From assembly GCF_950295315.1 (NCBI RefSeq), contig NC_080168.1:67837254-67901253 (forward strand): a DNA stretch of 64,000 nucleotides, in the 5' to 3' direction. Positions 44,301 through 54,604 of the stretch are shown here, one piece after another. The DNA comes from Erinaceus europaeus. Lineage: Eukaryota; Chordata; Mammalia; Eulipotyphla; Erinaceidae. Under the pieces are notes generated by a model. That model saw nothing but the letters and a program-made list of their open reading frames with translations. It made no database searches and was not told the origin of the DNA. A program made the translations under genes and the position numbers. Each line of letters starts with the position of its first letter. Position 1 is the first letter of the stretch.

Positions 44301-44629
44301 TATCAAAAGAGTTAAATAGATTAAAACCTACTCAACATTTCCTCTCAACACAGCCAAATTCTGCAGCCTCCACCTAGACAGTGTGTCACCAGGAGAATGA
44401 GTAAAGTCCTGCCATTGTTGGGATGTGATTCTCTTGTCCTGTTTTAATCAGCCAGAAACCTTTGTCTCACACAGACTAGTTGCTCCAATTAATGTCACAT
44501 GGCCTAGGCTCACCCAGACTCATGTTGTAGATGAGGTGTGTCCTAGTGCCCGGTCACCTTTGTACCGCTAGCATCAGTAAAGAAGGAGGCACCTACCTCT
44601 AGCAGGAACAGGGAACTGAATGGAGGGCC

Positions 44630-45072
44630 TCACTCCTCCCTGTCTTCCTTTTTAAGCAATGTGTGGTTGCTGGTGCACAGCATGGCCATGATGCAGGAGA
44701 ACTGAGTGCTGGTGGCCTTCTCCTTCTGGTGGAGCAGATAGACACAGTCCATGATGTCCTCCACTGCCAGGTTCACGGGGATGATGGGGTGGCTCAGGGC
44801 ATAGTTGTAGAGTGACAGCTTGTGGGTGGCCCTGTCCCTACAACCCATCAGGTATTCAGGAGTTAGCTCAGAGGCAGTGAGGTCCAGCAGAGGCAGCCAT
44901 GAGGGGGCCCCGTGCAGACGGTTGAACACGGAGCTCTGCCTGATACTTTCCACATCATGGAGGGTGGTGTCAGTGCCATCCCTCTGGTCCACAGCCACCA
45001 AGATGCTCTTGTGGTGGCCGATGTCAACGGAGCTGCCCAGGGAACAGGTAGAGTCACCCCCAGTCCAGAGAC
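44630..45072 (-). CDS. ARHGAP20-like copy 2, novel terminal exon
   Basis: On the minus strand, after CTATGTTCACAG|, a phase-1 frame of 147 codons runs to TGA. It reads LWTGGDSTCSLGSSVDIGHH, KSILVAVDQRDGTDTTLHDV, LHGAPSWLPLLDLTASELTP, RDRATHKLSLYNYALSHPII and VEDIMDCVYLLHQKEKATST, with a polar end. It aligns along its length with the exons at 32043-32437 and 55027-55464. The phase fits the upstream exon at 45588-45725. No known domain recognised. 'HKSILVAVD' faintly resembles the first strand of a Ras-association fold, which is only a hint. The longest and best-preserved member of the family in this window. Confidence 0.5.
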
Positions 45073-45559
45073 CTGTGAACATAGTAGTGGGATTAGCAGT
45101 GGGCAAAGGAGGAGCCCTAGGGAGCAGAGCAGAGGCTGTGAGAGGATGAAGGACATGGAAAACCAAAAGGTCGAGCGTCCACTTTCTAACTGAAACCTTT
45201 GTAGAGGAACAGATGGAGTTAGCAAACCCAGTTATAAGTGTAGGAGATGATTCCTGCATATAGGCAGGAAAATATTTAAGGATTTGTGAAAGGAGACCTG
45301 GACTCCCTACTTTTGATTGAATATGAAAGTTTATATCTGCTCTTGGCTTTATATTGCAGAACTTAAGAGGTTTCTAGAAACTTGGAAGTAGAAGTTATCA
45401 TGCTGCGTCACTATTAGTTCTGGTGTATATTCTGGTCCCATTTCCCCAGTGAGGCTGGTTTTCAGTGTCATGAGCTTGTTTTCAAGAGGGGAGAAATGTC
45501 CAGAGAGGTGGCACTTGCATCAGAGTGGTCAGTTTCCCTCTCCTCTGCTGGCCCTGACC

Positions 45560-45725
45560 TGGGGTCTGTGCTTGAGGAGGAACTAACCTGGAGTGTCCTC
45601 AAATAGCTGCTCCAAAAGGAAGGACTCCTGGCGGCTGGAAGCCAAGCCAGTGATTTCCTGTTCCTGTGACTGCTCCTCAGTCACCTGTAGTGGAGCCATT
45701 CCATATTCATGGTGATATTCACTGT
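45560..45725 (-). pseudogene. ARHGAP20-like copy 2, RA-region exon
   Basis: After CTCCATACAG| it reads SEYHHEYGMAPLQVTEEQSQ, then EQEITGLASSRQESFLLEQL and FEDTPG. It matches the ARHGAP20 stretch GHEYPYGI..QEPFLMEQL. A 138-bp phase-1 exon would end at ACTCCAG|GTTAGT (45588). Past that point the family-like 'QFILK' appears as stop-F-L-L-K, as if a CAG glutamine codon became TAG. Either the shortened exon is used or the copy is dead. Confidence 0.55.
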
Positions 45726-45949
45726 CTGTATGGAGAGAAATCCAAACATAGGTTCAGGCTGAAGTGGTTGTGATGAGCCTATCGTGACCACAGGATTTAG
45801 CCAGAGCATGGCAAGGGAGCTGTGGCTTCCTTGGAGATGTGCATGGTTTTCTGTGGGGCTACTGGGTCCCTGCCAATCCTGCCCCCACCTTGGGATTGAA
45901 TTTCAGTGTCATGAGTTCGTTTCAGAAAGGAAATATCACGTGGAAGGAG

Positions 45950-46066
45950 GCATGTACAGGAACCCAGCTGGTCTCCACATGTGAGGCTGTGGTAGTCATC
46001 TACTTCTAGTGGAAGCCCCTCAGTGGCTGGCATTTGACCCCTTCATGTTTATGCTGATGTTTGACA
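45950..46066 (-). pseudogene. Duplicate of the RA-region exon 5' part
   Basis: Minus-strand CTACATGTAG|GTGTCAAACATCAGCATAAACATGA parallels CTCCATACAG|ACAGTGAATATCACCATGAATATGG of the exon at 45725. Flanking intron phrases (TTCAGTGTCATGAGYTTGTTT) also recur, at about 45460 and 45905. This is a diverged tandem duplication inside copy 2, with stops in the coding frame. Confidence 0.5.
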
Positions 46067-46550
46067 CCTACATGTAGAGAAACTCCAATCTAGGTCCAGG
46101 CTGACCATGAAGAGACCCACCTCACTGTAGAAGATGACACATGGGCCTTCTCCTGGACCTTCTGTGCAAAGAAGGCTGTGTCTCTGTGTCTCTGTGTACA
46201 TGAATCTGACAGGAGACCCTGCCCTAGCATGTGCCCAAGAAAAGAGTTGACAAAGTAAAGAGGAAAATGGTCTTATAGATTCCTGTGCCTGGAATGCAAT
46301 GAATTCCTCATGAGGTGGAGCTTTATATAGCAGCCCTGTCTGCCACAGAGAAGTAGAGAAGCAAGGACTGTCATTAGAGCCTGTTACAGAGCAGTGAGTT
46401 GGTCAGTGTCTGTTGAATGCATGGAGGCCTATTGCCTGCACTTTTCCCTGTCAGAAGGTATTAAAGCTAAGCTGGAAACCATTTTCCCTGAGCCTTTACA
46501 GTTAATGTCTCACTCCAGTCAGCCTCTTCTTAGATTGACCTGACACTCAC

Positions 46551-46617
46551 CTGCAGGTGATTCTTTGGTTTCTTCCATCCTGGAACTCACAGACCCCTGA
46601 TCATGTTCCTCAGACTC
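46551..46617 (-). pseudogene. ARHGAP20-like copy 2, small exon before the RA-region exon
   Basis: Minus strand CTCCCAG|..|GTGAGTGTC, 67 bp, reads ESEEHDQGSVSSRMEETKES PA and joins in phase 1 to 45725 to give ..PA-D-SEYHHEYG. It parallels the ARHGAP20 'DYQLWVNSGKEEAPYPLIG' segment. Both splice sites look good. Counted as part of a probable pseudogene because of the PH-domain frameshifts. Confidence 0.5.
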
Positions 46618-46689
46618 CTGGGAGAGAAAGAAGTCAGGGTCACAATAAGCCTTTGGAGTGAGCAGTGGAAGAACACATTTTCCAGCAGC

Positions 46690-46765
46690 TCTGTTTACCT
46701 AGAGAGGGAGAGAGAGAGAAAGAGAGAGGGGGGGAGAAAGAGAGAGAAAGGAAGAGAGAGAGAGA
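46690..46765 (+). repeat. GA-rich low-complexity tract
   Basis: GAGAGGGAGAGAGAGAGAAAGAG-type sequence of about 75 bases. The translated frames with REREKE runs are artefacts. Confidence 0.9.
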
Positions 46766-46799
46766 GCCCTGTGTCCAGTATCAAAGCTACTTGACTCTT

Positions 46800-47410
46800 G
46801 GGGGTGACTGTGATTTAGAGTTGCCACTGCAGATTTTAGTTAGTACCTGGATTTTCAGTGCATGATTAGAAGTGTGTTGACAAGGGTATTTGAATTTCTT
46901 CCTGCTTGCTCTCTAGTCTCAGGATAATGCACACAGGTAGTTCTCAGTTGAGTAAGTAATTTGTAATTTAAAATGTCATCTATCTAATCAAATACTTAAA
47001 AAAAAATGTATCCCCCACCCCACTAGAGGAGAATTGCCTGGTGTATGTAGAAGCTGGAAACTGGCATCAATGCTGCAGAGTGAAGGCCAACCCTGACATG
47101 ATGCAGATGTTCAAATTATGCAAAAGAAGAAATAAGAAAAAAAGAGAGGGCTAGGGGTGTTGCAGCTGGTTAGGCACACACCTTACCAAGTGCAAGAACC
47201 CAGGATTGGGTGCCACTACCCTGCCAGAAAGCCTTCTTATTGACATACTAAGCTGATAATGAAGATGAGAAATTAAGGAGGAATTTGGGATAAGTCATTA
47301 AAAATGATTCCATTCTAATGCAGTAAAGAATTGTAAAAAGAGCACACAGTGTACAAGGGACATGCAGACAGTATCCCTAGGTCTAGTATATCTGTAAGTG
47401 GGATCTTATG
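46800..47410. other. No recognised gene
   Basis: Intronic-looking sequence of ARHGAP20-like copy 2. A worn sense SINE head and body fragment lies at about 47145-47225 (GGGCTAGGGGTGTTGCAGC). Confidence 0.35.
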
Positions 47411-47414
47411 AGAA

Positions 47415-47544
47415 TAGCATAGTGGGATCTCCAAGCATAATGGATATGGAAAGAGACTGTCATGCCTGAGGCTCCAAATCCCAGGTCAACCGCCCCTCCC
47501 CCCATAAACTATAAGGCAAAGCTGAGCAGTGCTCTGGGGAAAAA

Positions 47545-47580
<36 letters not shown>

Positions 47581-47815
47581 CGGAACCCTCCCCAGGTCCA
47601 GGCAAGGCAGTACACCTAGTTAAGTGCACACATTACCATGGACAAGGACTCATGTTCTAGCCCCGGGCCCCACCTGTAGGGGGATAGCTTCATGAGTGGT
47701 TAAGCAGTGCTGTAGGTGACTCTGTCTCTTTCCTTCTCTATCTCCCCTCCCCTCTCAGTTTCTTTCTGTATCTATCCATAGTAAAAATAGTAAAACAAAC
47801 AAACAAAAATCTCCA
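47415..47815 (+). repeat. Second-family SINE, (GAAA)n, sense SINE
   Basis: About 47420-47540 second family (GCATAATGGATATGG .. GAGCAGTGCTCTGG), (AAAG)n at 47541-47581, and a sense SINE at about 47592-47815 (CCAGGCAAGGCAGTACACC to AAAACAAACAAACAAAAA). Confidence 0.8.
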
Positions 47816-48288
47816 AGGGAATTAGATGGTGTCCCATATCTGAAAAAGGGGAAAGATTTAAGATGGGAAAGAAAAGATATCCGAGGTCACATGACTGAAA
47901 GATTCTAACTTAATGAAACAAGTACATTTCCAAATTGGAGAAGATACTCAGAATTACTTCGTTCAAGTTCACATGACTCAGTTCTTTATATTCCATAAAT
48001 GTGTGAAACCACCTCATAGTTCTCACCTCCTCAATTGATTAAGCATAATCGGCTCCAGTCCCTATCCCCAGATGGAAGCATGACTGTATCTCAAGGTTTA
48101 TGAGAACTATGAAATTATCTCTTACAGGAGACACAGGGCTTTGGAGTGGGGTGAGCATGGAACTCTACTTGTATAAGCTTATTAACCATTATTCAGTCAC
48201 TACTGAAAATGTGGTTAAGAGAATGTCTTAGTTCCCCATGGTAAAAATCTATTGTACTGCAATTCCATAAAACAAATGATATGAATAG
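47816..48288. other. Nothing recognised
   Basis: Short single-copy-looking interval inside the presumed intron of copy 2. Confidence 0.35.
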
Positions 48289-48289
48289 A

Positions 48290-48538
48290 TCTTTTTTTTT
48301 TTTTCTAGCAGGGCTTGGTGGCTGCATCATGACTTCACAGCTCCTGGCTGCCATTGTTCTTTTTTCTTTTTCTTTGATAGAGGGGGAGAAAGGGGCAGAG
48401 AAAGAGAGAGACACCTGCAGTACTGCCTCACCACTCATGAAGCTCCCCTGCGACAAGTAGGACTCAGGGACTTGAACCCAGGTCCTCTTGCATGGTAACA
48501 TGTGCACTCTACCAGGTACACCACTGCCTGGTCCCTCC
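48290..48538 (-). repeat. Antisense SINE
   Basis: Poly-T, AGCAGGGCTTGGTGGCTGC (worn long tail), a GA tract, CCTGCAGTACTGCCTCACC and a head ending ACTGCCTGGTCCC. Confidence 0.8.
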
Positions 48539-49129
48539 TAGCTTGCTTTTGGTCCAGTAGCATAAAGAAAAGTGAGGTTGTTATTTTTTCTTTAATTAGT
48601 AGAGTCACCCATTCTAGGAGGAAATAATCCACAGGGAGCAATGCAAACAACTCTGTATATGCAAGAGAGGGTTGCATACAGTCTTGGTTCCCTTTTTTGT
48701 GTCTATAGAAATGTGTGTATAAATAGGAAAATGCATCCTTCTGGGTGGTATGTGCTGAATTCTTCCCTTATCTCTAGACCACTTTCTGTGTAAAGCAAGA
48801 ACTTGGGATGTAAGTTCTAGCCTTAGAAACACTCACAGAGGTGCATTCTGCCTCCTTTTGGTTGATATCCAGGTAGTTGAGAATGGCGGTATAAATTTTT
48901 CTAATGGATTCCACAGTGGCCCAAAAGAGAGAAGGAGAAATGAGCTGTTGGACTATTATCAAATGAACTTGCATTTTGGCTAATCATTTCAACATTTTTC
49001 AATGCTTTTTCAAGATAATCAAGTTTTTGAAGATATGTGCAAGATGTAATGAGAACAACAGTATGCAAATGTATTTCTGAAAAATGAGACAGATCCCAGG
49101 AAACACGTCTGTGGTGTCAGGTCTCCGAG

Positions 49130-49438
49130 ACCAGGGCTGAACATCGCATCCTCCAGGCCTGCCTGGAGTCCAGGCCAGAACCTCCCTGGGCTGTAGCTCT
49201 GGCAGGTTCATTTGCTTTGAGAGCCAGCCCATGGAGAAACCTGCCCTTAAGTCAGGGCCATTTGATACATGGTGCAGGGTGATGTTAGCTCCCATCACAG
49301 TGTGAAGAGAAGGAGGACAAGAGGGAGGGACATTGACTGCTAGGACTCTGCATTCTGAGAACTTGAAGATTTGAAATACATGAAATAAGGACATACTCAG
49401 AAAGCTCATTGTACCATTGCTCCATCTTCTCAACTGAT
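49130..49438 (-). pseudogene. ARHGAP20-like copy 2, end of PH domain and RA-like start
   Basis: Minus strand CTTGGATTTCAG| begins SVEKMEQWYNELSEYV, the counterpart of the C-terminal helix of the ARHGAP20 PH domain (SPEQKDKWLSLLQRYI). After a frame change, HTVMGANITLHHVSNGP parallels the start of the RA-like domain (TITVMNSDTANEVINMS). Several frame changes are needed across the exon, and the 3' border is unclear. Confidence 0.5.
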
Positions 49439-49652
49439 CTGAAATCCAAGAGAAGGGGAGAAAAAAAATTAAAATGCACATTCACACAAACATATTATGA
49501 GTGCTGGGTTGTGTAAACAGCATCATTGATTGTTATTGGTGGGACTGTGTGATCCAGGGGGCCTGTCCTGGTCCCTGGGTGCTGAGGGGCCCTGCTCTTT
49601 GACAGTTTGCTGGGTTGCAGGGAAATCTTCTAAATGGAGGAGAAATTGGGTT

Positions 49653-49745
49653 TAGGGCCAGTTGGTGGTGCTGGTGGTTCACTGCACATGCTACCATGCA
49701 CAAGGACCCGGGTTCAAGCCCTTGGTCACCACCTGCAAGGGGCTT
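49653..49745 (+). repeat. 5' part of a sense SINE
   Basis: GGGCCAGTTGGTGGTGCTGG, CAAGGACCCGGGTTCAAGCCC and CACCACCTGCAAGGGGCTT. The rest is missing. Confidence 0.7.
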
Positions 49746-49909
49746 ATCAGCTACATGTGTTTGCCTGTATCAGAGCCATTGGGAGCCAATGGAGAGCTCA
49801 GAGCTGTCCTTGTGGGGGTCAGAGCACCTCTGGCTAATAGACCCCCAGTTGGAGCTGTGCTCCCCCTCAGAGTCGTGAGGAGACAGGCAGGGCCTGGCTG
49901 CAGTCTTAC

Positions 49910-50048
49910 TGAAAAGAGACCACGAAGCTGCGGTCAGTCCATCCCCAAGACCAGCGATGTGCGGGCTCTCGTGGCTTTCCTCATGTTGGGTTCCACCCAC
50001 ATGTCCATCAGGGGTGCCAAGTACTTGATTTGGAAGTGACTCTTGTAC
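49910..50048 (-). pseudogene. ARHGAP20-like copy 2, PH-domain exon 2
   Basis: Minus strand CCTCTCCAG|..|GTAAGA, 139 bp. Joined to the exon at 50383 it gives LLISNTKYKSHFQIKYLAPL, then MDMWVEPNMRKATRARTSLV LG. It parallels the ARHGAP20 PH strands (..AKIKYNNNFKIKNKIKLTDMW..SFVLG). After LVLG one extra base shifts the frame. In the next frame WTDRSFVVSFS follows, matching WPTVNFVATFS. So the family identity is clear and the frame is broken. Confidence 0.7.
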
Positions 50049-50143
50049 CTGGAGAGGAAATAGAGCACAGCGCTGTTAGCTTGTATCCCAGAGATCTGGG
50101 AGCAGCTGGGTTTCTCCTGAGGAGATGAGATGGTGGGTGTGTT

Positions 50144-50356
50144 TCTTTCTTTAATTTTTTTATTTGGGAATTAATGTTTTACAGCCGACAGTAACTACAA
50201 TAGTTTGTACATGCATAACATTTCTCAGTTTTCCCTGAGAGTTTTCCACATAGCAATACAACCCCCACTAGGTCCTCTGTCATCCTTTTCCAGGGTCTGT
50301 ACTCCCCCCACCCCTCACTCCTCCACCCCAGAGTCTTTTACTTTGGTGCACTACAG
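50144..50356 (-). repeat. L1 3'-end fragment in the PH-domain intron
   Basis: TTCTTTAATTTTTTTATTTGGGAATTAATG, CCCCACTAGGTCC and AGAGTCTTTTACTTTGGTGC match the L1 3' region at 58.3 kb in the same orientation. Confidence 0.8.
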
Positions 50357-50382
50357 GAACTCCAGAGGGGGCAGGTACCTAC

Positions 50383-50530
50383 TTTGTGTTGGAGATGAGC
50401 AGCACCTAAGATCAGTTGCCTTTTCTGCCACCTCCGACCCTTCTGGAATTTGCCAGTGCCCATGAACTGGATATGGCCATAATGCAACACTAGGATGTTC
50501 TCTTCCAGACTACCCTCCTCCATAGAAGAG
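50383..50530 (-). pseudogene. ARHGAP20-like copy 2, PH-domain exon 1
   Basis: Minus strand TGTGTTGCAG|..|GTAGGT, 148 bp. Reads SSMEEGSLEENILVLHYGHI, QFMGTGKFQKGRRWQKRQLI L, the first PH strands of an ARHGAP20-like protein (..ELKRGLQRQERHLFLF..). After RQLIL the frame is lost by an indel. The neighbouring frame then gives LLISNTK up to the donor, as the family requires. With the second frameshift in the next exon this marks copy 2 as a probable pseudogene. Confidence 0.7.
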
Positions 50531-50579
50531 CTGCAACACAGCAGACCCACAGGGCAGTTTGTCACTGGCAGGTGGGACA

Positions 50580-51660
50580 CAAGGGCTCATGTTGATGTCA
50601 GCACTCACAGAGCATTACAGAGGAGTCTCAGTGCCCCAGAAGGGCTCAGCAGCCCAATTAAGGAGTCTTGAGCTAGACAGAGCTCCTGTGAGACTTGAGG
50701 TCACTCAGGGCTGGTGGTAATGGAGGGCTGCTTAAAGGACAGGGCACAGGGCCTGTCATTTCAGTGTCAGGGGACAAGGAAGTAGCAGAGTCTAAGGACC
50801 TGGTAGAAAGGAGACACTGAGAGGGAGTGAGGGGGAGTGAGGGTATTGGGGCCCTGGTGCTTGGTGCTGGGAGAGGACCTGACTTGGGGTGAGAGTATTG
50901 TGCAGACACCCTGTGTCAGCAAATCACACTGTAGTGAATTAATACTTCAAAATATAAGGATAAAAAAATGTAAGGGGACACTAAGTGGTCAAAGGAGAGA
51001 GGATGAGAAATGTTTCATAGAACCAACTCAGGGACACTGGGCCTAGGCCTGAAGGCAGCACAGTGTCTAGAGCGTTGTCGGAGCATAATCAACCCCTAGT
51101 TTTAGCCTCTGTGACTCTGCTTCTTTCCCTACCCATTCCTCTCCCCTTCTTTCCTCTTTCTACTTTTCTCCTCTTTTTTATTCTCGCTCTTCCTCTCTCA
51201 TAAAAGTAATTTTAAACAGATCTGTGTGTGACCTATAGGGGTCAGATTGCATAGATCCAAGAGTGTGAAGAAGTCATTCCATTGTGGTCTCAGGTTAACA
51301 TACACACTTAGATAACAGGATTCTGGAAAACTGACTCTAATCTTCTTTAAGTCAGTCATCACTTTGGGGTTGAGGGGGCCAGCAATCCCATGATCAGCCG
51401 AGAATAAGCCAAACATTCAAATGTTTCTCAACTCAAGGAAGTACTAAGGTATTCCTTGGCTGTGCCCTGAGTAAGCCCACAAGACTCTGATGCTAATGGG
51501 TCATGCCTGCTCTCTGGCATCAGCAGAACGGAATCTCATGAGCACAAGTAACTGTTGATGAGACCAGGCTGAAGCTGAGGATTGTCAGTGGGAATCACAC
51601 AGAGCACCTCCTGGGACCACCCTCCTCCTCCTCTGCTGGTCATACAGGGCATGTGAACAG
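50580..51660. other. Presumed intron, nothing recognised
   Basis: No strong repeat or exon seen. A worn second-family or other SINE may lie at about 51055-51190 (GTCTAGAGCGTTGTCGGAGC .. CT-rich). Confidence 0.35.
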
Positions 51661-51667
51661 ACTCTAC

Positions 51668-51740
51668 CTTAAGCAGGGCAGCCAGCGCAGACATGCTGAA
51701 AGCCTCAAAGACTTTCTGGTAGATGCAGACATCCTCGACT
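51668..51740 (-). pseudogene. Possible 5' exon of copy 2
   Basis: Minus strand frame RVEDVCIYQKVFEAFSMSAL AALLK ending AAG|GTAGAG. Upstream a TGA sits in frame just after the candidate acceptor TGTCAAG|. It lies 1.1 kb before PH exon 1 on the same strand. The family match is weak, so this is only a position-based suggestion. Confidence 0.25.
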
Positions 51741-52113
51741 CTTCACTCCTTGACAGGAAAGAGAGAGCTGGACACAGCACTGTGTGCACTGTTCAGCTCA
51801 GTCTCCAAGACTGAAGATTCTGCTATAGCCTGGGCCCCTGGGCTGTGATGTCAGTGGTCAAAGGTCAGCATCATAACTGACAGCTGACAGAGTGCCCCTC
51901 TAAAGCCAGTTGCACCTATAGCTTTGAGTCTTTTAATCTTTTCCTTTTGAGATGACTATAGACTTCCAGGCTTTTATTGGAAATAATAGAGATGCTACAA
52001 GCCTAGCCCCTATCTCATGCAGTGGTCATCTAATTTTATAATTCTAAACAGAGTAAATATCACAGTAGGATATTCACATGGATGCTGTCACAGACACAGT
52101 ATTTCCAGGAGCA

Positions 52114-52115
<2 letters not shown>

Positions 52116-52165
<50 letters not shown>
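52116..52165 (+). repeat. (GT)n microsatellite
   Basis: About 46 bases of uninterrupted TG repeat. Confidence 0.95.
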
Positions 52166-52166
<1 letters not shown>

Positions 52167-52374
52167 ATACACAAACAAAGGCAATGTTATCCTCATAAAA
52201 CCATTTTTGAAAGAATGAATCCATTGGCAAATGAGTTGTGGACATTCTTTGATGTCCTTCAACTCTAGTGTAAAAGACACACATTCGAGAAACCATTGGA
52301 GAACTTGATGTAGCCTAGAATAGATGTCTTAGCTTCTTGGTATTTTTTATCTTTTATTAATTAAGTTATTTCTC

Positions 52375-52672
52375 TAATGAGAAAGATAAGAGCCCTGCTC
52401 AGCTCTGGCCTTTGACAGTGTGATTGAACCTGGAAAGGACCCCAGATCCTCACACATGAAAGTCTTTCACTTCTTTTTATTATTATTTTATTCATAGTTC
52501 ACTGGACAGCTACAGAAAAAGTAGAGTGAAGGAGATGGAGGGAGAGTGGAGAGAAACCTACAGCACTGCTTCAACTGCTTGTAAAGCTCTTCCATTCTAG
52601 GGGGGACACGTGTCTTGAGCCCAGCAGCTTGTAACTAATGCTCTGAGCCAGGTGCACCACAGCCTTCCACCA
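52375..52672 (-). repeat. Second-family SINE and antisense SINE
   Basis: About 52375-52475 (GAGCCCTGCTCAGCTCTGG), then 52480-52672 (CACTGCTTCAACTGCTTG .. GGTGCACCACAGCC). Confidence 0.65.
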
Positions 52673-52930
52673 CTTCTTGTCTTAAACAGCTCTGTAGGAT
52701 GCAGTCCATCAGATCACAGACAAGAAACATTCAGATTAACATCAGTGAGAGAATCACTGGTCAGAAATATCAGGGTGTTGAGCACCAGACAGTGTGTTTG
52801 TGTCTGTGTCTGATTGTGTGGGAGAGAGGTGGGGACAAGCCTGTTCTCACTGTCCTGCTGCATGGTCTGAGTGCATGACCAGGCTGAGTGGTTCCTCAGA
52901 CTTTTCTTTCTTTCTTACCTTCCCTTAAGG

Positions 52931-53089
52931 TCTTATAAACTATTTGAAGGAATATATGACGTTCATACTAATGATGTCATGCTTGAACAATGCTTTTCCT
53001 CACTCAATCCAGGAAAAATGAGACAGATATTAGTCTTTGCCATAAGGAATGATAAAAAGATTAAGGAGGCAATGGATCCCATATACTAG
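52931..53089 (+). CDS. Unidentified small frame, possible exon or gene relic
   Basis: After a T/C-rich stretch ending CCCTTAAG| a frame reads YKLFEGIYDVHTNDVMLEQC, FSSLNPGKMRQILVFAIRND and KKIKEAMDPIY, then TAG. The composition looks protein-like (mixed helix-forming charged and hydrophobic residues), unlike the repeat-derived frames around it. I cannot name the family. It may be a fragment of a processed copy or an exon. No neighbour supports it. Confidence 0.25.
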   Translation, partial: SYKLFEGIYDVHTNDVMLEQCFSSLNPGKMRQILVFAIRNDKKIKEAMDPIY

Positions 53090-53544
53090 ATTTCCCTCAT
53101 GCTGCTGGCACACAGGTAAAGCACAGTCAGGTGGCCATGATGTCATTCACTTCCCTTGTCTGTCAGACTCATTGTAACTTCACCTCTAAAAGGTTCCGGC
53201 AGATTTGCTTTAGCTGCAGTTTTGGAATTCAGCCACCTGAGGGCACTCATCCTCTACACAGGGCAGCAAAATGAACAAAACTCACAGTTTTCTTCAAGTA
53301 CTTAGGAGATTCTTCCAATAGATCCATTCACATATTTTAATTGTGAATGATCAACTTATAACAGTGCATAATGTTTAATAAGAATCAGAAATTCAACATA
53401 CATGTAGATTGATATTAACTGTCAACTGGAGGCAGTCCGCAATATTTTGTAAAATGATTTTTTCTATGGATTATGCTTTTCAGAACATTGGAATGATTCC
53501 ATTCCATACTTTAGAGATGCATCTGGATCTAAATTTACAAATTT

Positions 53545-54225
53545 TTATTATTTTTTTATATTTATTTATTTTCTCTTGCACTTGTTTTTTATTGTTGTTG
53601 TAGTTATTATTATTGTTGTTATTGATGTTGTTGTTGTTAGATAGTACAGAGAGAAGGGTATAGAGGAGAGGAAGACAGAGAGGGGAGAAGAAAGATAGAC
53701 ACCTGCAGACCTGTTTCACAGCCTGTGAAGTGTCTCCAGCAGTGAGGAGCTGGGGCTTGAACTGGGATCCTTAGCCAGTCCTTGAGCTTTGTGCCACATG
53801 ACCTTAACCCAGTGTGCTCTCGCCTGACTCCCTACACAACACTTTTTATGTGTCCAGCATTAACTACCACAATAATAGTTTGAGTTTCCTTAGGACATTT
53901 GGGGTCAATTCTCTTCTTTGTGTCCAGGTTATAACCTCTGGGGGCTCATTGCAGGCACTAGGAATCCACTACTCCTGGTTGCCATTTTTTACCTTTTTTT
54001 TTTTTTTTTTACTTCTTCCCTATTTTGTTGGATAGGACAGAAAGAAATTCAGAAGAGAAGGGCGGAGGAATATAATATATATATATGGATAGAAGGAGAG
54101 AGAGACCTACAGACCTGCTTCTCCACTTGTGAAGCCTCCTTGCTGCAGGGATGAGCAGGAACTGGAAGCTGGGCCCTTGACCATGTACTGTGTGTGCTTA
54201 TCTGGGTGCACTACCGCCAGCCCCA
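53545..54225 (-). repeat. Two antisense SINEs
   Basis: About 53545-53835 (TTTATTTATTTTCTCTTGCACTTG .. CTCGCCTGACTCCC) and 53930-54225 (long tail type AACCTCTGGGGGCTCATTGC, poly-T, body, CTACCGCCAGCCCC). Confidence 0.85.
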
Positions 54226-54604
54226 TAATGAAGCGATTAAATGCACAGCTTTTTACTCTACAGGCTAGAGAAACACCAGTAAGGGCTCTTTTACATATTA
54301 ATATGTCATTCATATAGCCATTGAGTAATAACTTTGTCTCATACATTTGGGGCCAAGATTGGAACATTCATTTTTCTTTACATAGTTCTGTCTGCAAAGG
54401 AGATTCTGCAGATGAGAAAGAGGGAAAGGATGCAGCAGGAGGCAGCTTTTCTGGCCTCAAGTTTCAAGATTGATCCCCAGGGGGTGGTCAGCTCCTGATA
54501 GCCAACCAAAGAGAAACTCCACAGGGGTGCTTGGTGGTGGCTCACCCTGATGAGAGCACATGTTTTCATGCCCAAGGAACATATAAAAGGTTAAGACAGT
54601 AAAT

